A stretch of 8,778 bases of DNA from Candidatus Aerophobota bacterium. Its GTDB lineage: Bacteria > Aerophobota > Aerophobia > Aerophobales > B3-G15. Where the stretch lies: NCBI GenBank assembly GCA_003648845.1, contig QMQA01000033.1, forward strand, positions 1 through 8,778, in the 5' to 3' direction. This document shows positions 1 to 6,085 of the stretch, piece by piece (positions within the stretch are counted from its first letter, which is position 1; each line of letters starts with the position of its first letter). The notes under the pieces are model-generated. The model searched no databases. It was not told where the DNA came from and saw only the letters and a program-made list of their open reading frames with translations. The position numbers and the translations under genes were made by a program.

Positions 1-2
1 AG

Positions 3-266
3 CTAAAAAAGAGACTCCGCTTTAAAACAGATTTGAAGATTAACTGGGACCCAAATCTGGAAGGAGAAGTGAAATTATCTTTTAATATCAGACATCCGGA
101 CGATGTTGGAAAAGTGGTTGAGGATTTACTGGATAAAGTCAACTTAGATTTAATTTCTCAGTTTCTTAGAGTTTATTATGAGGGATTACCAGATAAAAAA
201 GATATGGGTGGACAGGGAAGTAAAAACCCATCCTCTGGTAAAGCAAATAATAGCCAGAGTGGGTGA
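3..266 (+). CDS. 3' end of an unrecognised gene (possibly ParB-like C-terminal domain), partial
   Basis: The frame is open to the left edge, so this is the C-terminal ~87 residues of a longer protein; the TTG at 33 is probably internal. The readable part has an amphipathic strand-turn-strand-helix layout: RFKTDLKIN, then GEVKLSFNI, then PDDVGKVVEDLLDKV. That order resembles the small C-terminal dimerisation domain of ParB/Spo0J (basic strand, G-[KR]-[IV]-x-[IV]-x-F strand, acidic helix), but similarity at this length is weak and this is only a suggestion. The last ~25 residues are hydrophilic and rich in Gly, Ser, Asn and Lys, and lie over the start of the next gene in another frame. Codon use up to about position 178 looks genuinely coding. 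The overlapping tail looks non-globular and is either a disordered tail or read-through beyond a lost stop. Confidence 0.5.
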   Translation, partial: LKKRLRFKTDLKINWDPNLEGEVKLSFNIRHPDDVGKVVEDLLDKVNLDLISQFLRVYYEGLPDKKDMGGQGSKNPSSGKANNSQSG

Positions 267-1284
267 GGCGGAAGTTCAGGAAACTTTTCTCCCGGAAATA
301 AAAAAACCCCCTTTTAGGGAAGGTAAAAGTTTCCTTTTTTTAACCCGATTCTCCGGTAAATTTGTGAAACCCTGTCCTGGTACAGGAAAAGGGTATCTGT
401 GTTGTGGTTATACTGTGATCAACCAACCTGTAGGCTGCCCTCTTGATTGTACTTATTGTATTCTTCAGGATTATCTCGGACCATCTCCCCTCATTGTGTA
501 TGTTAATTTTGATGACTTAATAGATGAGTTGAACAGATTCTTAGAAAAATATAAAGGAAGCTTTATCAGAATAGGCAATGGGGAGCTTACTGATAGTCTG
601 GCTCTTGATTATCTGGCTAACTTCTCCTCTTTCTTTATCTCTTACTTTAGAAAGAAAAAAAATACGGTATTTGAATTTAAGACCAAGACTGACGAAATTG
701 ATGGGGTTTTGCAACTTCCCTCCTCAAAAAATATAGTTTTGTCCTGGTCTTTAAATCCTCAAACACTTATCTCTGAAGAGGAATACCTTACTGCTTCTCT
801 GGAAAGAAGGCTAAAAGCTGCGGTTAAAGTTCAGGAAAAAGGTTTTATGCTGGGTTTTCACTTTGATCCTCTGATATGGTATCCCGGATGGGAGGGTGAG
901 TATGAGAGAACAGTTGAAGCTCTTTTTAGCTTAATTGACTCCTCAAGGATCTTCTGGATATCCCTGGGTGCATTGCGTTTCCCCCCTTCTCTTAAAAAGA
1001 TAATTCAACAAAGATTCCCCCGTACCAGGATAATTTATGAGGAGATGGTTCGAGGTTTCGATGGGAAGTTGCGCTACATAAAGCCTTTAAGGATAAAGCT
1101 TTTTAAAAAAGTTTATTCTTTAATCAAAGACAAAGCGCCGGATGTTTTCTGTTACCTTTGCATGGAAAGTCCTGATGTATGGGAGAAGGTGATGGGGTTT
1201 TCCCCTCGCTCCAATCTTCACTTCAGATATATCTTTGAACAGCATTGCAGGAAAATTTTAAATGTTGACCGGTTCGTTGGTTAG
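178..1284 (+). CDS. SplB-family (spore photoproduct lyase-like) radical SAM protein
   Basis: A 368-residue radical SAM enzyme. The [4Fe-4S] motif is C87-PLD-C91-TY-C94, the CX3CX2C spacing typical of spore photoproduct lyase. The N-terminus (KIWVDREVKTHPL) aligns with the start of Bacillus subtilis SplB (QLVYIEPRALEYPL), which supports the ATG at 178 despite a poor ribosome site and an 89-nt overlap with the upstream gene. Further colinear blocks are KTKTDEIDGVL, LSWSLNP and RRLKAAVKVQEKGFMLGFHFDP. Extra cysteines lie at 66, 75 and 76 (KPCPGTGKGYLCCGY) and near the C-terminus (C325, C328, C357), a pattern I recall from SplB-like proteins of non-spore-formers. By my alignment the SplB hydrogen donor Cys141 is Glu136 here and SplB Tyr99 is Ile95; Tyr97 is kept (Tyr93). 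The family is clear, but repair of the spore photoproduct is doubtful and the substrate is unknown. It converges with the permease gene 43 nt downstream. Confidence 0.88.
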   Translation: MRDYQIKKIWVDREVKTHPLVKQIIARVGEAEVQETFLPEIKKPPFREGKSFLFLTRFSGKFVKPCPGTGKGYLCCGYTVINQPVGCPLDCTYCILQDYLGPSPLIVYVNFDDLIDELNRFLEKYKGSFIRIGNGELTDSLALDYLANFSSFFISYFRKKKNTVFEFKTKTDEIDGVLQLPSSKNIVLSWSLNPQTLISEEEYLTASLERRLKAAVKVQEKGFMLGFHFDPLIWYPGWEGEYERTVEALFSLIDSSRIFWISLGALRFPPSLKKIIQQRFPRTRIIYEEMVRGFDGKLRYIKPLRIKLFKKVYSLIKDKAPDVFCYLCMESPDVWEKVMGFSPRSNLHFRYIFEQHCRKILNVDRFVG

Positions 1285-1296
1285 GAGAATGCGTTC

Positions 1297-1323
1297 GACG
1301 TTCTGCGCTGGGCTTTGAACGTC
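1297..1323. repeat. Short inverted repeat between convergent genes
   Basis: Perfect 7-bp arms, gacgttc at 1297-1303 and gaacgtc at 1317-1323, separated by a 13-nt loop. It lies in the 43-nt gap between the converging radical SAM and permease genes, where a bidirectional terminator would be expected. No T-tract follows on either strand, so intrinsic termination is not supported beyond position and symmetry. Confidence 0.3.
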
Positions 1324-1327
1324 TAAA

Positions 1328-2099
1328 TTATAGCTCTTTTCTCTGAAAGAGAAGATGGGCAATAACAAGACATATTGCGCTGTAAAAGAAAGTATAAAGG
1401 AGCAACCTTCCAATATATATTACATCAGGAAGAGGATACCCTTTCACCACCTTCTCTCTCAGGTTAAAATACTCAAGATTTGGGAGAATCCAGCAGATAA
1501 GGCTGATAAATCCCTTTATTATTCTCCTATCCACCAGTTTTGTCAGAAGGTAAAGCTGGGGGTTCAGATGTCCCAGTAGGTAGACAAAGAGACAGAGAAG
1601 TGTTCCGGTTAAAGCTGATGATGAAAAAGAGGAAAACAGGATACCTATGGAAGTTATAATGATAATTTCCAGCTCCATAAAAGAAATTGCCAGAAAGATC
1701 CCCGGTTCAACGAAGTTTTGTCTTAAATAAATCAAAAAAACAAGGACAGCTCCATTTATAAGAATAGCAACACCTGCAGTCAGGATTATTCCCAGCCAGC
1801 TGCCAACAATGAAACCTGCTCTATCTGCTGGTTTTGAAAGCAAGATGTAGATGGTTTTTTTCTCAACCTCTCCTACTACAGCTTCTCCTGACAAAAAAAT
1901 AGCTATTAAAGAGCTAAAAATAGAGATTCCAGCAAGTCCTACATCCTTGATAATTTTTACCTCAGCTGTAAATGTTAGGAGGCTGAATAAAATGGACAGG
2001 AAAACAATCATTACAGCAAACAGAAAAAAAAACAATGAAAATTTTATTCCTCAAGGATTTACGAAGGGATTTTTGGGCTAAAATAAAAATCTGCTTCAT
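1328..2099 (-). CDS. ABC-2 type transporter permease, N-terminus out of frame at a T9 run
   Basis: A polytopic membrane protein whose body (from about 2035 down to 1328) has roughly six hydrophobic segments. It carries the ABC-2 permease signature region: GEVEKKTIYILLSKPADRAG after the second membrane segment, then a long hydrophobic helix. The body frame has only a TTG start at 2035 and lacks the usual cytoplasmic amphipathic N-terminus. That N-terminus is present just upstream in another frame, from the ATG at 2099: MKQIFILAQKSLRKSLRNK, then IFIV. The two join smoothly (NKIFIV-FFLFAVMIVFL) if the nine Ts at 2032-2024 are read as eight, giving a typical ~256-residue protein. The cause could be a sequencing or assembly error, a real inactivating frameshift, or slippage. 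The ATG is 15 nt after the nadK stop, so it is probably the last gene of the xseA operon. No ATPase partner is encoded in the window, and the substrate is unknown. Confidence 0.75.
2024..2032 (-). other. T9 homopolymer at the permease frame break
   Basis: Nine consecutive A on the + strand (nine T in the coding strand) sit exactly where the permease reading frame changes. Eight would restore one continuous frame with the N-terminal segment. Runs of this length are prone to indel mutation, to sequencing miscounts and to transcriptional slippage. Confidence 0.8.
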
Positions 2100-2114
2100 C
2101 CTGCTTTTTTGGTT

Positions 2115-2984
2115 TTATTTATATGTTACCCCGCTCCATCTCAGCTTTGTCTGGAGCACTTCGAAAAAGGACCTTTCCTTAAGTCTTATAAGTCTGGCCT
2201 GGTAAGGACTTTTCTCTATCTCAACCTCACCTTGTTTCCTTACAGGATGGGCTTCCTGACCATCTATGGTGATAAAAATATCTTCTGCGGGACTCTCGGG
2301 AACTATCCTTATTATCTCCTCCTCTGAGACAATAAGAGGTCTTACAGCCAGAGTATGGGCACATATGGGGGACAGAATTATCACCTTAAGAGAGGGATGG
2401 ACAACCGGGCCACCAGCAGAAAGAGAATAAGCAGTGGAGCCGGTGGGAGTAGAAACTATAAGGCCATCAGCTGAATAGGTGGTTACAAACTCCCCGGAAA
2501 CAAAGGTTTTTAAAGAAACTATTCGGGGTACAAAACTTTTGCTTATCACAACATCATTTAGAGCTATAAAGTTTTGACTTTTGAAGTTTTTACCGATTAT
2601 CCGTGTCTGCAACATCAGTCGATGCTCTACGGTGCAGTTTCCGGATAAAGTTTTTTTCAGACCCTCTTCAAATTTATTTATGGGAACCTCGGTTAAAAAA
2701 CCCAATCCACCTAAATTAATTCCCAGTATAGGCACTCCTGCTGGTGAAAATTCCCGGGCAGATTTACATAAGGTTCCATCTCCTCCCAGGGAAACGATGA
2801 GCTGGGCTGTTTTTTTTATTTCCTCAACAGGAATGAGCATTCTTGCCAGATAGCCGCTTACCTTACTCTCCTCAGGGACAAAAACCTTTACCCCTCTTTT
2901 CTTCAGCCATCTGACTATAGATTCCACCTTCTCCAGTATATCCTTTTTACCGGGGTTAAAAGTTATTCCTACCCTCTCAATCAT
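2115..2984 (-). CDS. nadK: NAD kinase (ATP/polyphosphate-NAD kinase)
   Basis: A 289-residue cytoplasmic enzyme that phosphorylates the 2'-hydroxyl of the NAD adenosine ribose to make NADP. All diagnostic motifs are present in order: GGDGT at residues 67-71 (catalytic Asp69 and phosphate binding), GINLGGLGFLTE at 88-99, ALNDVV at 141-146 (NAD-contacting Asn-Asp), the ADG element near 172-174 and TPTGSTAY at 179-186, followed by a C-terminal IDGQ segment. The length is normal for bacterial NadK. The ATG immediately follows the TAG stop of the divergent-PAP2 gene, with no intervening base and no strong ribosome site of its own, so translation is likely coupled. A nadK gene some distance downstream of xseAB is common in Firmicutes and several deep-branching phyla, usually with isoprenoid genes (ispA, dxs) between. 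Those are absent here. Confidence 0.97.
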   Translation of the reverse strand: MIERVGITFNPGKKDILEKVESIVRWLKKRGVKVFVPEESKVSGYLARMLIPVEEIKKTAQLIVSLGGDGTLCKSAREFSPAGVPILGINLGGLGFLTEVPINKFEEGLKKTLSGNCTVEHRLMLQTRIIGKNFKSQNFIALNDVVISKSFVPRIVSLKTFVSGEFVTTYSADGLIVSTPTGSTAYSLSAGGPVVHPSLKVIILSPICAHTLAVRPLIVSEEEIIRIVPESPAEDIFITIDGQEAHPVRKQGEVEIEKSPYQARLIRLKERSFFEVLQTKLRWSGVTYK

Positions 2985-3452
2985 CTATCTCAACCATATA
3001 AGGGCCATTACCAGACCAATAATTGAACCTACCAGGACTTCCAGAGGACTGTGGCCGAGAATTTCTTTTAGATATTTCCTCCCCTCTTTATTCTGGAGTT
3101 TGATTTTCTTTGCACCCGGTAGTTTATTTATAATCTGGTTCAGTACCTCCGCCTGTTCTCCCACTGCTCTGCGTACTCCTATAGCCTCGTAAATTATGGC
3201 CATAGAGAAAATTAAAGTTACGATAAAAAGTGTGGAGGGAACACCTTCTTTTATTCCTACTCCGGTAAGAAGGGCTATTACCATGGCTGCATGAGAAGAA
3301 GGCATTCCTCCAGGTTCAATAAATCGATGCAACTTCAGCTTTTTTTCTTTCAAAAATGAGGTAATTACCTTGAGCCCCTGTGCCAGAACCCATGCTGATG
3401 CCACAGACCAGAGTAGTTTGCTGTTTAAAAGTAGGTTTATACTATACTTCAT
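2985..3452 (-). CDS. Divergent PAP2 family (DUF212, YuiD-like) membrane protein
   Basis: A 155-residue integral membrane protein of the divergent PAP2 family (DUF212), distantly related to acid phosphatase/vanadium haloperoxidase enzymes. Conserved blocks are GGMPSSHAA at residues 48-56, the YEAIGVRRAVGEQA region at 88-101 (the family usually has YDAxGVRR) and LKEILGHSPLEV at 128-139. The PSSH and GH elements match the PAP2 phosphate-binding core. Hydrophobic segments lie near residues 10-30, 57-90 and 136-154, with the polar motifs next to them. Members are usually annotated as phosphatidic or prenyl-phosphate phosphatase-like, but function is unproven. The ATG lies inside the 3' end of xseB (11-nt overlap), and the stop abuts the nadK ATG, so the gene is firmly embedded in the xseAB-nadK transcription unit. 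Confidence 0.92.
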   Translation of the reverse strand: MKYSINLLLNSKLLWSVASAWVLAQGLKVITSFLKEKKLKLHRFIEPGGMPSSHAAMVIALLTGVGIKEGVPSTLFIVTLIFSMAIIYEAIGVRRAVGEQAEVLNQIINKLPGAKKIKLQNKEGRKYLKEILGHSPLEVLVGSIIGLVMALIWLR

Positions 3453-3690
3453 TATCCGATTTATTCTCTTCTTTCTCCTCCACAGGTTGCCAGGATTCCA
3501 GTCTAAGTTTATCCTCCTCTTTTATTAAAATCTTTATTCTTTTTTCCACTTCTTCCAGTTTTTTTTCACAGAAATTTACCAGTCTCATCCCTTCCTCAAA
3601 TTTTTTTAAGGATTCCTCAAGAGGAAGGTTTCCCTCCTCGAGGTCTTGAGTTATTTTTTCTAATTTTTGCATAGCTTCTTCAAAATTCAT
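3442..3690 (-). CDS. xseB: Exodeoxyribonuclease VII small subunit
   Basis: An 82-residue protein with the XseB hallmark: a coiled-coil helical hairpin beginning NFEEAMQKLEKITQDLEEGN, then LPLEESLKKFEEGM, then a second helix with FCEKKLEEVEKRIKIL. It binds XseA to form exonuclease VII, which degrades single-stranded DNA processively from both ends and acts in mismatch repair and recombination. Length is typical (about 80 residues in E. coli). The C-terminal tail is acidic and probably disordered. A strong ribosome site (GAGGAG, 3704-3699) lies 8 nt before the ATG and inside the end of xseA, whose stop is 2 nt upstream. This suggests that translation of the small subunit is boosted, as expected for a complex with several XseB per XseA. 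Confidence 0.95.
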   Translation of the reverse strand: MNFEEAMQKLEKITQDLEEGNLPLEESLKKFEEGMRLVNFCEKKLEEVEKRIKILIKEEDKLRLESWQPVEEKEENKSDNEV

Positions 3691-3692
3691 AA

Positions 3693-5039
3693 TTACTTCT
3701 CCTCTATTTTATAAATCTGGCTGTGAAGATGCCCTTTGTACAATCTAATTTTTACTTTATCGCCTTTTTTGACCTGGGAGTGCTCTGTTATTATTTTTAA
3801 CTCCGGTAGACTAAGGCAGATGCTATATCCTCTTTTAAGTACAGAATAAGGTGATAAAGCTTTGAGTTTATTTGTAAGGTGCGTCAATGTGTTATTTTTT
3901 TTCTCAATATCTCTCAGAATGGATTGTTTTAACTTTTCCGTTGTTGTTTTCATCTTTTCTTTTGATAAACTTAGCTGATAATGGGGGGAGTGCTGGACAA
4001 AGTCCTGTGTTAAGCGCAAAAAGAAATTTCTTTTATGCTGGATGAGAGCTTTCAGATAATCACAGGTTCTTCTGCGATACTCATCTATTCTCTGTTTTAA
4101 CTCCAGAACAGATTTTCGAGGATGTCTTGCCTGAAGCAGTTTCTGGAATTTAACAATTTCTTTTTCCATAATTTCTTTTTTCCTCATTATGAGAGACTTG
4201 AGTTTCCCCTTTTTCTCTGATAATCGGAGCAAAAGTTCATCCTTTCGAGGTACCACCTGTTGAGCAGCAGCGGAGGGAGTGGGAGCTCTCTCATCGGCTA
4301 CAAGATCTGCTATGGTTTGATCAATTTCATGTCCTACAGCAGAGATTATGGGGATACGGGAGTTGTAAATAGCATCGGCTACTAATTTATCATTAAAGGC
4401 GAAAAGGTCCTCTATCGAACCTCCCCCTCTTCCTACAATTATTACGTCTATTTTCCCGTATTGATTTAGATTTTCAATTGCCCGGGCTATCTCTTCCGGA
4501 GCTTCTTCTCCCTGAACTCGACAGGGTGAGATGGTTATATCCAGATTAGGAAATCTTTCATCAAGTACCTTAAGGATGTCTTTGATAGCAGCTCCCTTGG
4601 GGGAGGTGACTATACCAATTCGCTGAGGTAAGAAGGGCAAAGGAGTTTTACGTGCAGGGTCAAAATATCCTTTTTCCATTAATTCTTTCTTTAATTTTTC
4701 ATAGGCAAGATAAAGCAGTCCTCTTCCCATAGGAAAAAGTTCAGTTACATATAGCTGATATCTACCCCGCGGAGAATAAACACCTATACTTCCCCTTGCT
4801 ATTACCTCCAGACCATTTTTGAGATCGAACTTCAAATTTTGCATTTTATCTTCGAACATTACACAGGGAAGAATTGCTCCACTATCTTTAAGAGAAAAAT
4901 AAAGGTGCTTGGTTGGAGGGCGATAATCTGAGATCTCCCCCTTAATTAGCACATCCTGGAGCCTTACGTCTTCCTCCAGAGTTCCTTTTATATAGGCGGT
5001 GATTTCTGTTACACTGTGAATATGTAAATTTTTGGTCAT
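3693..5039 (-). CDS. xseA: Exodeoxyribonuclease VII large subunit
   Basis: Catalytic subunit of exonuclease VII, 448 residues from the ATG at 5039 (E. coli XseA is 456). The N-terminal OB-fold (about 8-100, SVTEITAYIKG then LIKGEISDYR) binds single-stranded DNA. The catalytic core follows with IGIVTSPKGAAIKDIL, IIVGRGGGSIEDLFAFND and SAVGHEIDQTIADLVAD. The residues implicated in E. coli (D155, R205, H238, D241) appear here as D154, R204, H237 and D240, a constant shift of one that supports this start. A charged helical coiled coil (about 265-400) and the GYSI-containing C-terminal element complete the protein. The frame stays open to a TTG at 5135, adding 32 residues unlike any XseA N-terminus. 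I reject that extension because the ATG has an AGGG box 5 nt upstream and matches the family start. It heads the tight group xseA-xseB-DUF212-nadK-permease. Confidence 0.96.
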   Translation of the reverse strand: MTKNLHIHSVTEITAYIKGTLEEDVRLQDVLIKGEISDYRPPTKHLYFSLKDSGAILPCVMFEDKMQNLKFDLKNGLEVIARGSIGVYSPRGRYQLYVTELFPMGRGLLYLAYEKLKKELMEKGYFDPARKTPLPFLPQRIGIVTSPKGAAIKDILKVLDERFPNLDITISPCRVQGEEAPEEIARAIENLNQYGKIDVIIVGRGGGSIEDLFAFNDKLVADAIYNSRIPIISAVGHEIDQTIADLVADERAPTPSAAAQQVVPRKDELLLRLSEKKGKLKSLIMRKKEIMEKEIVKFQKLLQARHPRKSVLELKQRIDEYRRRTCDYLKALIQHKRNFFLRLTQDFVQHSPHYQLSLSKEKMKTTTEKLKQSILRDIEKKNNTLTHLTNKLKALSPYSVLKRGYSICLSLPELKIITEHSQVKKGDKVKIRLYKGHLHSQIYKIEEK

Positions 5040-5052
5040 TTTTACCCTAATT

Positions 5053-5080
5053 AAAATAGCAGAGCCTCTTTTACTGTCAA
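5053..5080 (-). promoter_or_regulatory. Candidate sigma-70-type promoter for the xseA operon
   Basis: A perfect TTGACA (5080-5075) is followed after 16 nt by TATTTT (5058-5053, 4/6 match). An alternative TTTAAT (5/6) sits at 19-nt spacing (5055-5050). The transcript would start only a few bases before the xseA ATG at 5039, leaving a very short leader that barely includes the AGGG box at 5048-5045. The -35 match is good, but the weak -10 and short leader keep this tentative. Confidence 0.3.
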
Positions 5081-5206
5081 GCAGGGGATTTGTAAAGTCT
5101 TTGTGAGGGCTCTTCGGGTATTCTGTGGAAAACAACCTTATAGATGGTTCTCAGTTTTGGTTCATAGTCGATTGAAGGATTCTAATTTTAAATAAAGGAT
5201 TTTTTT

Positions 5207-5246
5207 AACCGGCAACCAAGAACTAAAAACTATCAACTAAACCTGC
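5207..5246. repeat. ACTAA-rich degenerate repeat, copy A
   Basis: A C/A-rich tract beginning aaccggcaaccaagaact. Its first 24 nt match 6026-6049 at 21 of 24 positions in the same orientation, and the similarity continues with a small gap. It is non-coding and lies downstream of the PLD gene. Such tracts suggest a dispersed intergenic repeat family, but only these copies can be seen here. Confidence 0.5.
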
Positions 5247-5344
5247 TTGCCAGAAAGGTTTTACTTAAGGATACCCAGAGCTCTCCCTCTTATTCTAAAA
5301 GTAGTGTGTTCTTAGGTAAGTATCTGAAGGTGATAAAAGGATTT

Positions 5345-5902
5345 TTAGTAAGAGGATGTGCTCTCTTCCCATAACCTGTTAAAGTAATCCTCAAGTTCAC
5401 TCACAACAGAGGGTAGCTCAACAAATAAAGAAAGCTCTTTATTCTGAGTGAGAGAGTAATAGGTCCAGTTGGTACTTCCCAGAATGGCAAAAGATGAATC
5501 TATTATTACCAGTTTGGCATGAGTGGTTACCAGAGGAGAGTCGTACCTCACTTCCACACCACCTTCTGAGAGAATTTTTCCGGCAAATTTATTCTTCTTT
5601 GTTATCCTATCATTCCAGTTACTTACCTCCAGAATTACCTTTACATCAACGCCTGTTTTTTCAGCATTGATAAGATTCTGGATTAGAACATTACTGGGGG
5701 ATAAGGGGTATTGAGGGTAATAGCCCATTTCAAATGCTATTACCCTGATGGAACTTTTGGCCTCTTTTATAAGTTTATTTACCAGGGGGAAGTAATCCTG
5801 ATCCTGGATTACCTGTATTTTCTGGGCAAAGGAAGCTGTGGAAAGAAAAAAAAGAGGGATAAAAATATATATAAAGAGGATACGCAGAAAATCTCTTCTC
5901 AT
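5345..5902 (-). CDS. Secreted phospholipase D-like (single-HKD, Nuc-type) protein
   Basis: A 185-residue protein. Residues 1-26 form a signal peptide or N-terminal anchor: basic MRRD, a hydrophobic stretch LRILFIYIFIPLFFL, and a possible signal peptidase I site ASFA-QK. The rest is one phospholipase D fold with the motif H128-x-K130-x4-D135 followed by G142-S-T-N145 and a later NKE. Size, single HKD motif and signal peptide match the Nuc/endonuclease group, which dimerises to build one active site and typically cleaves DNA without a metal; other members are phosphodiesterases or lipases. Export suggests activity outside the membrane, for example on extracellular DNA, but the substrate cannot be told from sequence. 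The ATG at 5902 is preceded by a good AGAGGA ribosome site. The gene stands alone between two non-coding gaps (305 and 182 nt) that both carry the same degenerate repeat, so it may be a separate transcription unit or a recent insertion. Confidence 0.9.
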   Translation of the reverse strand: MRRDFLRILFIYIFIPLFFLSTASFAQKIQVIQDQDYFPLVNKLIKEAKSSIRVIAFEMGYYPQYPLSPSNVLIQNLINAEKTGVDVKVILEVSNWNDRITKKNKFAGKILSEGGVEVRYDSPLVTTHAKLVIIDSSFAILGSTNWTYYSLTQNKELSLFVELPSVVSELEDYFNRLWEESTSSY

Positions 5903-5981
5903 TAGTTTTTTCCTCTTTCACTTCGGTTTCCCGAAAATTTTTTGCTCAACATTTGTCTCATTTCATTCGTTATTTTCGTTT

Positions 5982-6016
5982 GGTTCGTTTGAGATAACTC
6001 CAGTGGAGAACGAACC
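5982..6016. repeat. Bulged inverted repeat in the ADH-PLD gap
   Basis: Perfect 8-bp arms ggttcgtt (5982-5989) and aacgaacc (6009-6016) enclose a second small stem, ctcc (5998-6001) with ggag (6005-6008) and a 3-nt loop, leaving an 8-nt one-sided bulge. It is about 70 nt past the alcohol dehydrogenase stop and 80 nt before the PLD start, so it could end the upstream transcript, but no T-tract follows on the - strand. The role is unknown. Confidence 0.4.
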
Positions 6017-6025
6017 TAACCACTA

Positions 6026-6085
6026 AACCAGCAACTAAGAACTAATAACCAACTAACCAGCAAACCAACTAACTGATAACCGACT
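6026..6085. repeat. ACTAA-rich degenerate tandem repeat, copy B
   Basis: Two imperfect tandem units of about 29-31 nt, each beginning aaccagcaa (6026 and 6055), made of ACTAA/AACC elements. The first unit matches 5207-5230 closely. The tract runs up to the alcohol dehydrogenase stop codon and, read on the - strand, is a GGTTAGTT-like series. It is non-coding and its function is unknown. Confidence 0.6.

Larger units (their letters stand above)
5040..5344. other. Intergenic region between the PLD gene and xseA
   Basis: About 305 nt without a credible gene. The candidate xseA promoter lies at the left end and one copy of an ACTAA-rich repeat lies at 5207-5246. An 8-bp palindrome (agagctct, 5277-5284) and A/T runs are present, but I see no stable hairpin followed by a T-tract for ending the PLD transcript, and no tRNA or recognisable riboswitch. 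The only frame across part of it is the TTG extension of xseA, judged non-coding. Confidence 0.5.

Noticed and set aside
1290..1330. Possible tRNA 3' half (GTTCGA-like T-loop)
   Set aside because: The flanking bases cannot form a 5-bp T-stem, and no acceptor or anticodon arm can be drawn on either strand.
1334..1351. Inverted repeat ctcttt/aaagag near the permease stop as a terminator
   Set aside because: It lies within the permease coding end, has only a 6-bp A/T-rich stem and is not followed by a T-tract on the - strand.
5922..5943. Small hairpin ttcgg-tttc-ccgaa followed by six T on the + strand
   Set aside because: It would terminate + strand transcription, yet no + strand gene leads into it, and the stem is only 5 bp. 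It is also close to the PLD ribosome site, so chance is more likely.
5523..6026. Several short + strand open frames across the PLD gene and its upstream gap
   Set aside because: Antisense shadows of the PLD gene or low-complexity reading of the A/T-rich gap, with no recognisable domain.
6026..6085. CRISPR-like array
   Set aside because: Only two imperfect tandem units, no unique spacers and no cas genes in the window.
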